A DNA stretch of 21,145 nucleotides from assembly GCA_019323235.1 (NCBI GenBank), contig JAHWHN010000087.1, forward strand, positions 1 through 21,145, read 5' to 3'. Below are positions 14,980 through 21,145 of the stretch, piece by piece. The DNA is from Candidatus Woesearchaeota archaeon. Its GTDB lineage: Archaea > Nanobdellota > Nanobdellia > Woesearchaeales > JABIAG01. Every line of letters begins with the position of its first letter. Within the stretch, counting starts at the first letter, position 1. The position numbers were made by a program, and so were the translations under genes. The notes below the pieces were generated by a model. That model did no database searches, had not been told where the DNA came from, and saw only the letters and a list, made by a program, of their open reading frames with translations.

Positions 14980-15387
14980 TTAATTCTTTTGGAGAAATTT
15001 TTGTATAATTCCCGAGTATTTGTCCATCATCTGTTGAAAAGATTTTATATGAAAAAAAAAATCCCCCTCTTTACATTCAAATGAAAATTTTGAAAAAGTT
15101 GTTTGAAAATCATAGTTAATATTATTTTGATCAAAAATAATTAATTTAACAATTTCTTCTTTATAATCAAGAGAGATTACCTGCCCAGAGAATCCCTCCA
15201 CTAATTTACATTCTAATCCTTTTAGAACTGGTTCCTGAAATAATCTATTAAATTTATGTTTACCTGATTTACAAAAAAAATATTTAGAAATAGGAGTTTT
15301 TGTTTCTTGATGTAAATGAACTGTTTTCTCTTCAGGTTTTACTTCAATTAATCCTAAATCACATTCAGGACATTTATATTTAGTCAT
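14980..15387 (-). CDS. zinc-ribbon protein, apparently frameshifted at its end
   Basis: The intact frame gives 135 residues beginning with Cys6-x2-Cys9 (KCPECDLG), and Cys39 and His44 (FFCKSGKHKF) could complete a zinc site. I do not recognise a family. After the run of ten A (T on the coding strand) at 15052-15061, the frame becomes unconvincing (FFFHIKSFQQMMDK). Adding one base there opens another frame with a natural charged C-terminus (PKELTEKDYKEVDEMLSKL) ending in a TAA at 14918-14920. This would make about 156 residues with its stop sharing TTAA with the convergent gene. The cause may be a sequencing error in the homopolymer, slippage, or real mutation. It is last in the PIN-PhoH operon, one base after the gene before it. 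Confidence 0.6.
   Translation of the reverse strand: MTKYKCPECDLGLIEVKPEEKTVHLHQETKTPISKYFFCKSGKHKFNRLFQEPVLKGLECKLVEGFSGQVISLDYKEEIVKLIIFDQNNINYDFQTTFSKFSFECKEGDFFFHIKSFQQMMDKYSGIIQKFLQKN
15052..15061 (-). other. ten-base A/T run at the suspected frameshift
   Basis: Ten consecutive A on the plus strand next to a CCCCC run (15063-15067). A one-base length change here restores a longer frame of the zinc-ribbon gene. Confidence 0.5.
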
Positions 15388-15388
15388 A

Positions 15389-15877
15389 TTATCTCAGATT
15401 AATATTGTATTTATTATAAATTTCAGTAATTATGCTACTTAAGAATACTTCATAAGGACTTTTACCAGCAGGAAGTCTACTTGTTAAGTTATTATATATC
15501 TTTTCCCCTAATAAAGTGCCAACTTCTTCTACTTCCATGTGTTTTTCTAATGATAAAAACATAATACCTTCGTAAACAAAATTTATATGATAAAAATCAA
15601 CTTTTTCATTTTTTAAATTTTGAATGTGTTCCATTGATTCTTCTTGAAATAAAATTGGTTCTTGATTTACTAATCTTTCTAATGCTCTCAATACTGAATT
15701 TGATTCATAATTTTGAAATCTCTTTTTAGGTCCTGCGCTATATACTTTGTTATATAATCTTTGATTTCTAGATTTATTAGCAATTACGTGGCACATTATG
15801 GCATAACCTACTTCTGATTCAGAAACCTGCCTAGATTTTAATTCAGATGCATTTAATTTGAATTCATTTTTTGCCAT
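15389..15877 (-). CDS. hypothetical protein, PIN-PhoH operon
   Basis: I do not recognise this 162-residue soluble protein. It is mostly helical, with a basic middle part (NKSRNQRLYNKVYSAGPKKR) that could bind RNA, and acidic patches after it. It begins one base after the PIN-PhoH stop and ends one base before the zinc-ribbon start, so it is translated as part of that operon. It may be a partner or regulator of the nuclease-ATPase. Confidence 0.7.
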   Translation of the reverse strand: MAKNEFKLNASELKSRQVSESEVGYAIMCHVIANKSRNQRLYNKVYSAGPKKRFQNYESNSVLRALERLVNQEPILFQEESMEHIQNLKNEKVDFYHINFVYEGIMFLSLEKHMEVEEVGTLLGEKIYNNLTSRLPAGKSPYEVFLSSIITEIYNKYNINLR

Positions 15878-15878
15878 T

Positions 15879-17693
15879 TTAAATCATGTCAGCTCTTTTA
15901 GCTGCCTCCGATCTTTTTACATCTTCTTTTGTCAATACAATATGAGCGTAAAGATAATCTCCAGATAATTTCTCAATCATGTGAGCTAATCCAGAGTTTC
16001 TTTCAGTAATGTAATCATAATTACTTCCTCTTGTTGAAGCAATTTGGTCTAAGTCTCCAACAAAAACAGCTTTTGTTCCATCACCAATTCTTCCTATTGC
16101 TAGTTTTGCTTGTTCTCTAGTAATTAATTGAGCTTCATCAAGAATAACATAAGTGTTTCTCCAAGTGTTTCCAGCTTCAAAAGATAATGGTTCAAAACTT
16201 ATGATATCATCATATTCTAATTGTTTTAGTTGTTTTAATACGTATTCCTTATATGATACTTTTGAGTTATAAAATGAAAAAATTTCTTGTAAATTTCCAA
16301 CAGCTGATTCTACCCATGGTTTCATTTTAGCTTCTAAGCTTCCAGGAAGATATCCAACACCCTTATCTGCTTCAACTAAGGGTTTTACATATCTTATTGA
16401 ATCATAAGTTCCATCTAAATATCCAAGTATTCCTGCCAGCAGAGCAAATAAAGTTTTACCAGAACCAGCATTACCGCTAACACTTTGAATATTTATATTT
16501 TTATCTCTTAATAAATTAAAATAAGGAATTTGTCTTCCACATGGCAGTATGTTTGGATTTAACATTAAATTTATTTTTGAGTCAGAATCAAATTTTTTCT
16601 TTTCACCAGATGTTAAATGATTAGAAAGTTTTGTTTTAATTTCATTATATGCTTTAACATCACCCTCATCCAAAGTTCTTATGGATCTCAACATTGCCTT
16701 TCTAGCTTCTCCACCAAACTTCTTTCTATTTATTCCTTTCAACATTGTTTCAAGTTCACCAGATGGAGAAAATTCTGATACTACTGAAATATTACCTTCA
16801 TAAATATCAATTGTTCTTTGTGAAAGTTCAGAATTATGTTTATCTATTCTTTGTTTTAAGTTTACATAGTCATTGATAGGATTTATTCTATATCCTTTAT
16901 CATCTCTCTTAACTACAAAGTATCCAATTAACTCTTCTGTTTCTTCATCTTTGAAACATAGAATTTGATTGTATTTTGGTTTTTTACCAAGTAGTTGTTC
17001 ACTTTCTTCTTTTGTAATAAAAAATGATCTTTTTGACCCAATTTCTTGAGCTTTAAAATCTTTAACGTGATGTTCTGTAAATCCAGGATTTAATTGATTA
17101 GGATCTTTTACATTTTGATATTGAAACTCATCTGCAACAATTCCCAATTTTTTAGCCTTAACTCTCAAAGTAGAATCTGAACTTACAACAATAATTTCAT
17201 CATATTTATTTCTATCTGTTACTCTAGATCTTACGTATTGTAAAATTCTATCATCATTATTTGCAAAAGGAATAGTTTGATCTAAAAATGATTTTTCATC
17301 TAGTTCTGGCATGAATATCTTTGCGCAATTTGGAAGCGTTAATTCACAATTATTATTCCCATAATTTTGAAAATCATATTTTAAATCATTACCATAAGTA
17401 TCTAGTAATTCCTCTAAAGTATGCATTGCAATTCTTGCCAATATTGGAGAATAATCTGACCTTTTACTAGTTGTCTTTAAATTATCTAATTCCCTTATTA
17501 CAATATCAGGAATCATTATGTCATTTGGCTTATTATCGAAATGAATTCCCTTAAATTTCATTTCCTTTTTGAATCTTTCAAATTCCTCAGGATCAGGAAT
17601 ATCATTACCTGAAAGAATGTGGGGTGCGAAATTGTTACTTAGTAGAACATTTGTGTCAAGAACATACAGCTTTCTCTTTTTACCCCTAGACAT
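15879..17693 (-). CDS. PIN-PhoH fusion: RNase plus ATPase (PhoH2-like)
   Basis: This 604-residue protein joins an N-terminal PIN nuclease to a C-terminal PhoH ATPase. PIN acidic residues are visible: LYVLDTNVLL (Asp13, Asn15), VIRELDNLK (Glu68), NNDDRIL (Asp147/148), and VVSSDSTLR (Asp173). The PhoH part has Walker A GNAGSGKT (407-414), Walker B ILDEAQ (517-522), and FVGDLDQ (544-550). PhoH2 proteins in bacteria and archaea unwind and cut RNA with ATP. Family members are often about 440 residues; here about 150 extra residues (about 230-395) separate the domains, including basic stretches such as KGINRKKFGGEARKAMLR. Two unknown proteins follow in the operon, each with a one-base gap. Confidence 0.9.
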   Translation of the reverse strand: MSRGKKRKLYVLDTNVLLSNNFAPHILSGNDIPDPEEFERFKKEMKFKGIHFDNKPNDIMIPDIVIRELDNLKTTSKRSDYSPILARIAMHTLEELLDTYGNDLKYDFQNYGNNNCELTLPNCAKIFMPELDEKSFLDQTIPFANNDDRILQYVRSRVTDRNKYDEIIVVSSDSTLRVKAKKLGIVADEFQYQNVKDPNQLNPGFTEHHVKDFKAQEIGSKRSFFITKEESEQLLGKKPKYNQILCFKDEETEELIGYFVVKRDDKGYRINPINDYVNLKQRIDKHNSELSQRTIDIYEGNISVVSEFSPSGELETMLKGINRKKFGGEARKAMLRSIRTLDEGDVKAYNEIKTKLSNHLTSGEKKKFDSDSKINLMLNPNILPCGRQIPYFNLLRDKNINIQSVSGNAGSGKTLFALLAGILGYLDGTYDSIRYVKPLVEADKGVGYLPGSLEAKMKPWVESAVGNLQEIFSFYNSKVSYKEYVLKQLKQLEYDDIISFEPLSFEAGNTWRNTYVILDEAQLITREQAKLAIGRIGDGTKAVFVGDLDQIASTRGSNYDYITERNSGLAHMIEKLSGDYLYAHIVLTKEDVKRSEAAKRADMI

Positions 17694-17714
17694 AGAGGTT
17701 TATATTGAAAAGTC

Positions 17715-17725
17715 ATTTATAAAAA
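17715..17725 (-). promoter_or_regulatory. TATA element for the PIN-PhoH operon
   Basis: ATTTATAAAAA (plus strand) reads TTTTTATAAAT on the minus strand and is centred 27 bases before the PIN-PhoH ATG, just downstream of the coiled-coil gene's stop. Confidence 0.5.
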
Positions 17726-17728
17726 TTA

Positions 17729-17911
17729 TTAGTCTTCAGAATTTATTTTCTTTACTCTATTTTTAAGTTCTAGAATCTCTTCTTCTTTTCTAACTAGAGT
17801 TTTCATTAAAGCTTCATTTTTAGCTTCTAATTCTTCAATTCTTTTATTCATATTAGAAACTATTCTATTATACTCTTCTTCAATTATGATTTTTTGGTCT
17901 TCACAAGTCAT
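17729..17911 (-). CDS. small coiled-coil protein
   Basis: This 60-residue protein is one long helix with heptad leucines and isoleucines (EYNRIVSNMNKRIEELEAKN, then EALMKTLVRKEEEILELKN), a predicted coiled coil. No family is recognised; SlyX- or prefoldin-like helices are only superficially alike. Its ATG overlaps a TGA in an ATGA junction that belongs to the duplicated end of the asparagine synthetase-Dph6 gene upstream. It may therefore once have been directly coupled to that gene. Its stop lies just before the PIN-PhoH promoter. Confidence 0.6.
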   Translation of the reverse strand: MTCEDQKIIIEEEYNRIVSNMNKRIEELEAKNEALMKTLVRKEEEILELKNRVKKINSED

Positions 17912-17997
17912 TCTGAATTTTTTCCTACTAAACCTGATTTATCCACGCACAGTTTCGGCTGTGCGCTACGAGACTTCCTTTCAGTCAGAAAATTCAT
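17908..17997 (-). other. 29-codon mini-ORF made by the duplicated junction
   Basis: An ATG overlapping the Dph6-fusion stop (ATGA) opens a 29-codon frame ending at a TGA that overlaps the coiled-coil start (ATGA). Its second half repeats the fusion protein's last residues (VDKSGLVGKNSE versus VDKPGLVGKNSE); the first half (TERKSRSAQPKLC) is new. Whether it is translated is unknown; it may only relay ribosomes between the flanking genes. Confidence 0.25.
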
Positions 17998-18032
17998 TCT
18001 GAATTTTTTCCTACTAAACCAGGTTTATCCAC
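17908..18032 (-). repeat. 39-bp direct repeats flanking a GC-rich hairpin
   Basis: The last 39 bases of the asparagine synthetase-Dph6 gene (17994-18032) recur at 17908-17946 with two differences (period 86). Between them, 47 bases include the perfect 7-bp hairpin CGCACAG/CTGTGCG (17946-17952 and 17959-17965, loop TTTCGG). Bases 17946-17990 are about 53% GC, far above their surroundings. A second stem, TCAGAA/TTCTGA (17985-17990 and 17997-18002), spans the stop codon. The repeat duplicates a stop/start junction. Its origin (insertion, tandem duplication with divergence, or assembly fault) is open. Confidence 0.75.
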
Positions 18033-20105
18033 CAACACAGCTCTTTTGATGTCTAATCTGCCAGTATACTCGTTCTCCATGTTGATAGAACTTTCTACTA
18101 TTTGAATTTTTTTCTTAAATAAAGGACAATCTAGTACTAGTGATTCATATTCTCCACCCTCTCCAGCAATATGAAATCCTATTTTTTTGTTGATTTCTAT
18201 TAGTTTATAGACATCATCCATGGTTATGATTTTGTTAATCCACTTTTTGTCTAAACCATAAGCCGCTATTGATGAAAATATTATTTTGAAATTTATGTTC
18301 ATTACTTCTCTTATTAGTTCTTCTTGATTTTTATGCCATAGTGGAGCAAATGCCTTTAATCCCAACTCATCACATATTTTTTCAACTCTATTACGCTGAT
18401 ATGTTGAGAAAACTGCCCCAGTTACAATTCCATCTAGATTATATTTTTCTTTTGCTTCTTTAATTGCTTTTTTTAGATCTTCAAGCTCTTCTTCTTTGAT
18501 TCCTTTAGTTTTTGCTTTTACTAATGGTATTGACATTGCCTTACATTGTAGTTCAGCCATACTTACATTTGGAGTATGGAACATGTAACTATCTTTGTTT
18601 TCAGAAATAATTGTTATGCAACAGGAAACATCATAGTTCATGTTTTTCATTATGTATAAAGCGTAAACAGAATCTTTTCCAGAAGATAGTAAAGCTCCAA
18701 TTCTTAAATTGTGAGTATCATAAAATTGTCTTAAAAATTCAGATTTTGTTTTCTTTTCATTTTTAGCTAATCTCATTATTGCTTTATCGAATTTACTTCC
18801 ATATTGAGCTGCTTTTTTCTTTCTATATGAGAATTCATGATCTAATCCTAATTCTTCACAAACTTCTCTTAATATGTATTTTTTTATTCCATCTTTTATT
18901 TTATATTTCTGAGGGATTCTTAAAGAATATTTTACTAAGTCTAAATCTAAAAATGGCACTCTTAATTCAATATTATTATACATTGTAACTACATCATCTC
19001 TGTATAAATCTCTTTGATATACTTGCTTTAATCCATATACACATTCTTCATTTACGTTTTTGCTGTTTTCATGCCTTTCATAACCCGCAAAAATCTCCTC
19101 ACTTCCTAATCCAGAGAATATTACTTTAACTCCATCCTTTTTAGCTAATTCACATGATAAGAAGAAAGGTAATGCTACACCAACTTTAACCACATTAGAA
19201 TCTTCAATTAATGGAACTATTATTTTTAGCTTTTCATATACTTCTTTTAATGTAACTTTATTGACTTTTAAATCTAAATCATATTTTTCAGCAATTTTTT
19301 CAGCATATATTAAGTCTTCAGCCTTGGACATTGTTTTTTCATCTAATGCTGCAGTATAACAAGTAAATTTAAGACCCATTTTTTTGAATAAATAAGCAAT
19401 TATTGTTGAATCAATTCCTCCAGAGAATAAAACTCCAACTTTTTTATCAGTTAATCTTTTTTTCAAAGCATTCTGGAATTTTTCTTTTAATGTGTCTTTT
19501 ATTTTATCATAAGAATCTTTTATTTCTGGAAATATTTCAAAGAATTCTCTTTCTATAACTTCAATTTTATCTTCTTTTATGTCATAAACTAGTATTTTCC
19601 TAGGATTTAATTCTTCTACATTTACAAAATTATAACTTTCTACTACTTTCTTTTCTGAACAAAATACAAAAGTATCTTTTTCATGAGAATACCAAATTGG
19701 TTTTATTCCTAAAATATCTCTAGCTAAGTATACTTTGTTTTCTTTTTTATCCCAATATACAAATGCATAAACTCCATCAAATTCTTCTAAAGTTTTTGAA
19801 AGATTTTTAATTCCGTTTTTCTCAATTAATTTTAGTGCTAATTCGGAATCATTCTTTGCTTTTAACTTATGCTTTTTATTCAGTTCTTCCCAATTATATA
19901 TTTCACAATTTATTGCAAATTTGCCTTCCAAAGGTTGTGGGACATGGTTAATTATGGCATGTAAATTATGCCCTATACCGCAAGAGTTTTCACTATTAAT
20001 TACGTAATCAGAATTGTCTTTTCCTCTATATTTTATCCTTTTTAACCCAGATTTTAGTTTCTTTTCTACGTCTTTTGAATTAAAAATTCCTAATATACCA
20101 CACAT
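17994..20105 (-). CDS. asparagine synthetase (AsnB)-Dph6 fusion
   Basis: This 703-residue protein contains two complete enzymes. Residues 1 to about 190 are a class II glutaminase starting MCGILGIF with Cys2 as nucleophile. Residues about 200-455 are an asparagine synthetase domain with the ATP loop FSGGIDST (227-234), GLGSEEIFAGYE (332-343), and RVPFLD. Residues 468-703 match diphthine-ammonia ligase Dph6: SSGKDS (474-479), YQRNRVEKICDELGL, PLWHKNQEEL, and GEGGEYESLVLDCPLF (648-663). Dph6 amidates diphthine on EF-2, the last step of diphthamide synthesis. The glutaminase could feed ammonia to either synthetase, which is inference. The ATG is about 27 bases from a TATA element, and Met removal would expose Cys2. 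All motifs look intact. Confidence 0.93.
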   Translation of the reverse strand: MCGILGIFNSKDVEKKLKSGLKRIKYRGKDNSDYVINSENSCGIGHNLHAIINHVPQPLEGKFAINCEIYNWEELNKKHKLKAKNDSELALKLIEKNGIKNLSKTLEEFDGVYAFVYWDKKENKVYLARDILGIKPIWYSHEKDTFVFCSEKKVVESYNFVNVEELNPRKILVYDIKEDKIEVIEREFFEIFPEIKDSYDKIKDTLKEKFQNALKKRLTDKKVGVLFSGGIDSTIIAYLFKKMGLKFTCYTAALDEKTMSKAEDLIYAEKIAEKYDLDLKVNKVTLKEVYEKLKIIVPLIEDSNVVKVGVALPFFLSCELAKKDGVKVIFSGLGSEEIFAGYERHENSKNVNEECVYGLKQVYQRDLYRDDVVTMYNNIELRVPFLDLDLVKYSLRIPQKYKIKDGIKKYILREVCEELGLDHEFSYRKKKAAQYGSKFDKAIMRLAKNEKKTKSEFLRQFYDTHNLRIGALLSSGKDSVYALYIMKNMNYDVSCCITIISENKDSYMFHTPNVSMAELQCKAMSIPLVKAKTKGIKEEELEDLKKAIKEAKEKYNLDGIVTGAVFSTYQRNRVEKICDELGLKAFAPLWHKNQEELIREVMNINFKIIFSSIAAYGLDKKWINKIITMDDVYKLIEINKKIGFHIAGEGGEYESLVLDCPLFKKKIQIVESSINMENEYTGRLDIKRAVLVDKPGLVGKNSE

Positions 20106-20127
20106 GCCATTATGTATTTAAAAAGAG

Positions 20128-20137
20128 TATATAAAAG
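20128..20137 (-). promoter_or_regulatory. TATA element for the AsnB-Dph6 gene
   Basis: TATATAAAAG (plus strand) reads CTTTTATATA on the minus strand, centred about 27 bases before the ATG at 20105. Confidence 0.55.
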
Positions 20138-20178
20138 TACTGATTATTTTTAAAGAAATTCGGAAGTTCATACAAAAT

Positions 20179-20187
20179 CTTTTAAAA
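20179..20187 (+). promoter_or_regulatory. TATA element for the 165-residue gene
   Basis: TCTTTTAAAATG-like element with core CTTTTAAAA, centred 26 bases before the ATG at 20209. Confidence 0.45.
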
Positions 20188-20208
20188 TGAACCACCTTTA
20201 TTTAATCC

Positions 20209-20706
20209 ATGGCTTTGGAATTAGAACTTAAGGCAACTAGACTTCAAGGTAATAAATTAGAAATGTTGAAGGTTTTAATTCAAAAATTTCCTGCTTCTAA
20301 TTTTTTAACTAGTCCTAAAACCCCTTGTTTTATTTATGAAAGAAACTTAGATGAATTTGGTAATCAGAAATTAGTTGCTGCTAATTTAGGGAGTTATGAA
20401 GGTTCTTATTTTACCATTTTATCAGAAAATTTGAGAAATCCTTCTTTTCAAGATAATGTACTTCAATATATGGCTAAAGAAGAAGCATATAATAAATTAA
20501 TATTTCAACTCCCAAAATTATATCAAATTGTAATTGATGAAGGTGAAATGATTAAGACAAGTAAATTTTCAAAATTTATTATTAAAGATGGTACTTTTGA
20601 AGATTTATTAAATGATTTTAAGAGAAATGGATATGGTTTTCATAGCGATTTTTCATTATATCAAAAAACTAAAGAAATTGCTGAGAAATATATTAAAAAT
20701 ATTTAG
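20209..20706 (+). CDS. hypothetical protein
   Basis: I do not recognise this 165-residue soluble protein. It begins with the strand MALELELKATRL and a helix, then strands around CFIYERNLD and SYFTILSEN, and ends in a long helix (YQKTKEIAEKYIKN). No membrane segment, Cys cluster or nucleotide-binding motif is visible. It stands alone between the divergent AsnB-Dph6 gene and the DNA ligase, each with its own TATA element. Confidence 0.65.
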   Translation: MALELELKATRLQGNKLEMLKVLIQKFPASNFLTSPKTPCFIYERNLDEFGNQKLVAANLGSYEGSYFTILSENLRNPSFQDNVLQYMAKEEAYNKLIFQLPKLYQIVIDEGEMIKTSKFSKFIIKDGTFEDLLNDFKRNGYGFHSDFSLYQKTKEIAEKYIKNI

Positions 20707-20729
20707 AATAATTTCTTAATTATAATTAA

Positions 20730-20739
20730 GTTTATATAC
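20730..20739 (+). promoter_or_regulatory. TATA element for the DNA ligase
   Basis: GTTTATATAC is centred about 25 bases before the ligase ATG at 20760, consistent with a leaderless transcript. Confidence 0.55.
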
Positions 20740-20759
20740 TATTTTGTTTTATTTATAGT

Positions 20760-21145
20760 ATGAATTATGAAAAGCTTATCGAAACATATGATAAATTAGA
20801 ATCTACCTCTAAAAGGCTAGAAAAAACTTATTATGTTTCAGAATTATTAAAGAAAACTAAGGAAGATGATCTGGATAAGATAATTCTATTATTACAAGGT
20901 AAGATTTTTCCAAATACTGATAAAAGAAAAATTGGCGTTTCCTCTAAATTAATTCTTAAGGCTTTGAATGTTGCAACAGGAATTCCACAAGATAAGATTG
21001 AAAAGATGTGGGCTAAAAAGGGTGACTTAGGAGATACTGCTGAAGAATTAACTAAGAATAAAACTCAAAGAACTTTATTCCAACAAAAATTATCTGTTTC
21101 CAAGGTATTCTCAAATTTAAGAAAATTGGTAGATTTTGAAGGAGA
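20760..21145 (+). CDS. lig: archaeal ATP-dependent DNA ligase, N-terminal part
   Basis: An open frame runs from the ATG to the edge of the window (128 full codons), so the gene is cut off. The visible part is the N-terminal DNA-binding domain of archaeal and eukaryotic-type DNA ligase: YEKLIETYDKLESTSKRLEK at the start, LLLQGKIFP, then KKGDLGDTAEE, which matches the conserved GDLG segment of archaeal ligases. The catalytic lysine and adenylation domain lie outside the window. The enzyme seals nicks in replication and repair using ATP. Start chosen from the TATA spacing. Confidence 0.88.
   Translation, partial: MNYEKLIETYDKLESTSKRLEKTYYVSELLKKTKEDDLDKIILLLQGKIFPNTDKRKIGVSSKLILKALNVATGIPQDKIEKMWAKKGDLGDTAEELTKNKTQRTLFQQKLSVSKVFSNLRKLVDFEG

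Noticed and set aside
17569..17766. 65-codon plus-strand ORF over the PIN-PhoH start
   Set aside because: Shadow of the PIN domain and its promoter.
17946..17965. GC-rich hairpin as a bacterial rho-independent terminator
   Set aside because: No U-run follows on the coding strand; it lies within the duplicated junction and leads straight into the repeated segment.
18779..18988. 69-codon hydrophobic plus-strand ORF inside the AsnB-Dph6 gene
   Set aside because: Antisense of a conserved enzyme; hydrophobicity follows from Lys/Glu codons read backwards.

Overview
The window comes from a very AT-rich archaeon, most likely a DPANN lineage of the Woesearchaeota/Pacearchaeota kind; that placement is inference. 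Archaeal markers are a diphthamide-synthesis domain (Dph6), an archaeal ZPR1 zinc-finger protein, the start of an archaeal ATP-dependent DNA ligase, and TATA-box promoters. Almost every first gene of a transcription unit has an AT-rich TATA element centred about 25-28 bases before its start codon, so most transcripts should be leaderless. Genes are tightly packed, with ATGA overlaps and several convergent ends that touch or share bases. No gene-free gap exceeds about 210 bases, and I saw no tRNA, rRNA, CRISPR array or transposase.

Layout. 1-1.95 kb: two divergent glycosyltransferases (GT17-like and a GT-B enzyme). 1.98-4.76 kb: an overlapping operon (YbjQ-like protein, unknown protein, mini tyrosine phosphatase), a small membrane protein, a uridine-kinase-like P-loop kinase, and a second mini tyrosine phosphatase. 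4.76-5.86 kb: a full bacterial-type sigma-70 factor with an unexplained C-terminal extension, read from an archaeal TATA promoter. 5.9-8.8 kb: a phosphomannomutase/phosphoglucomutase and a GT-C membrane glycosyltransferase. 8.8-10.1 kb: a NIF3-family protein and an unknown partner. 10.1-12.25 kb: a U32 protein with a peroxiredoxin. 12.5-13.3 kb: a membrane-anchored protein with N-glycosylation sequons and an eight-cysteine tail. 13.3-14.9 kb: a 66-residue protein, a winged-helix regulator, and a ZPR1 protein with a small helical partner. 14.9-17.7 kb: an operon of a long PIN-PhoH ATPase, an unknown protein and a zinc-ribbon protein that appears frameshifted. 17.7-20.1 kb: a small coiled-coil protein and an asparagine synthetase-Dph6 fusion, joined by an odd duplicated junction with a GC-rich hairpin. 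20.2 kb to the end: an unknown protein and the truncated DNA ligase.

Working together. The glycosyltransferases, the sugar-phosphate mutase and the sequon-rich surface protein fit cell-surface glycan assembly. The Dph6 fusion touches EF-2 modification, the U32 protein RNA modification, and PIN-PhoH RNA handling. The strongest oddities are the sigma-70 factor in an archaeon, the glutaminase-synthetase-Dph6 fusion, and the 86-bp junction duplication behind it.
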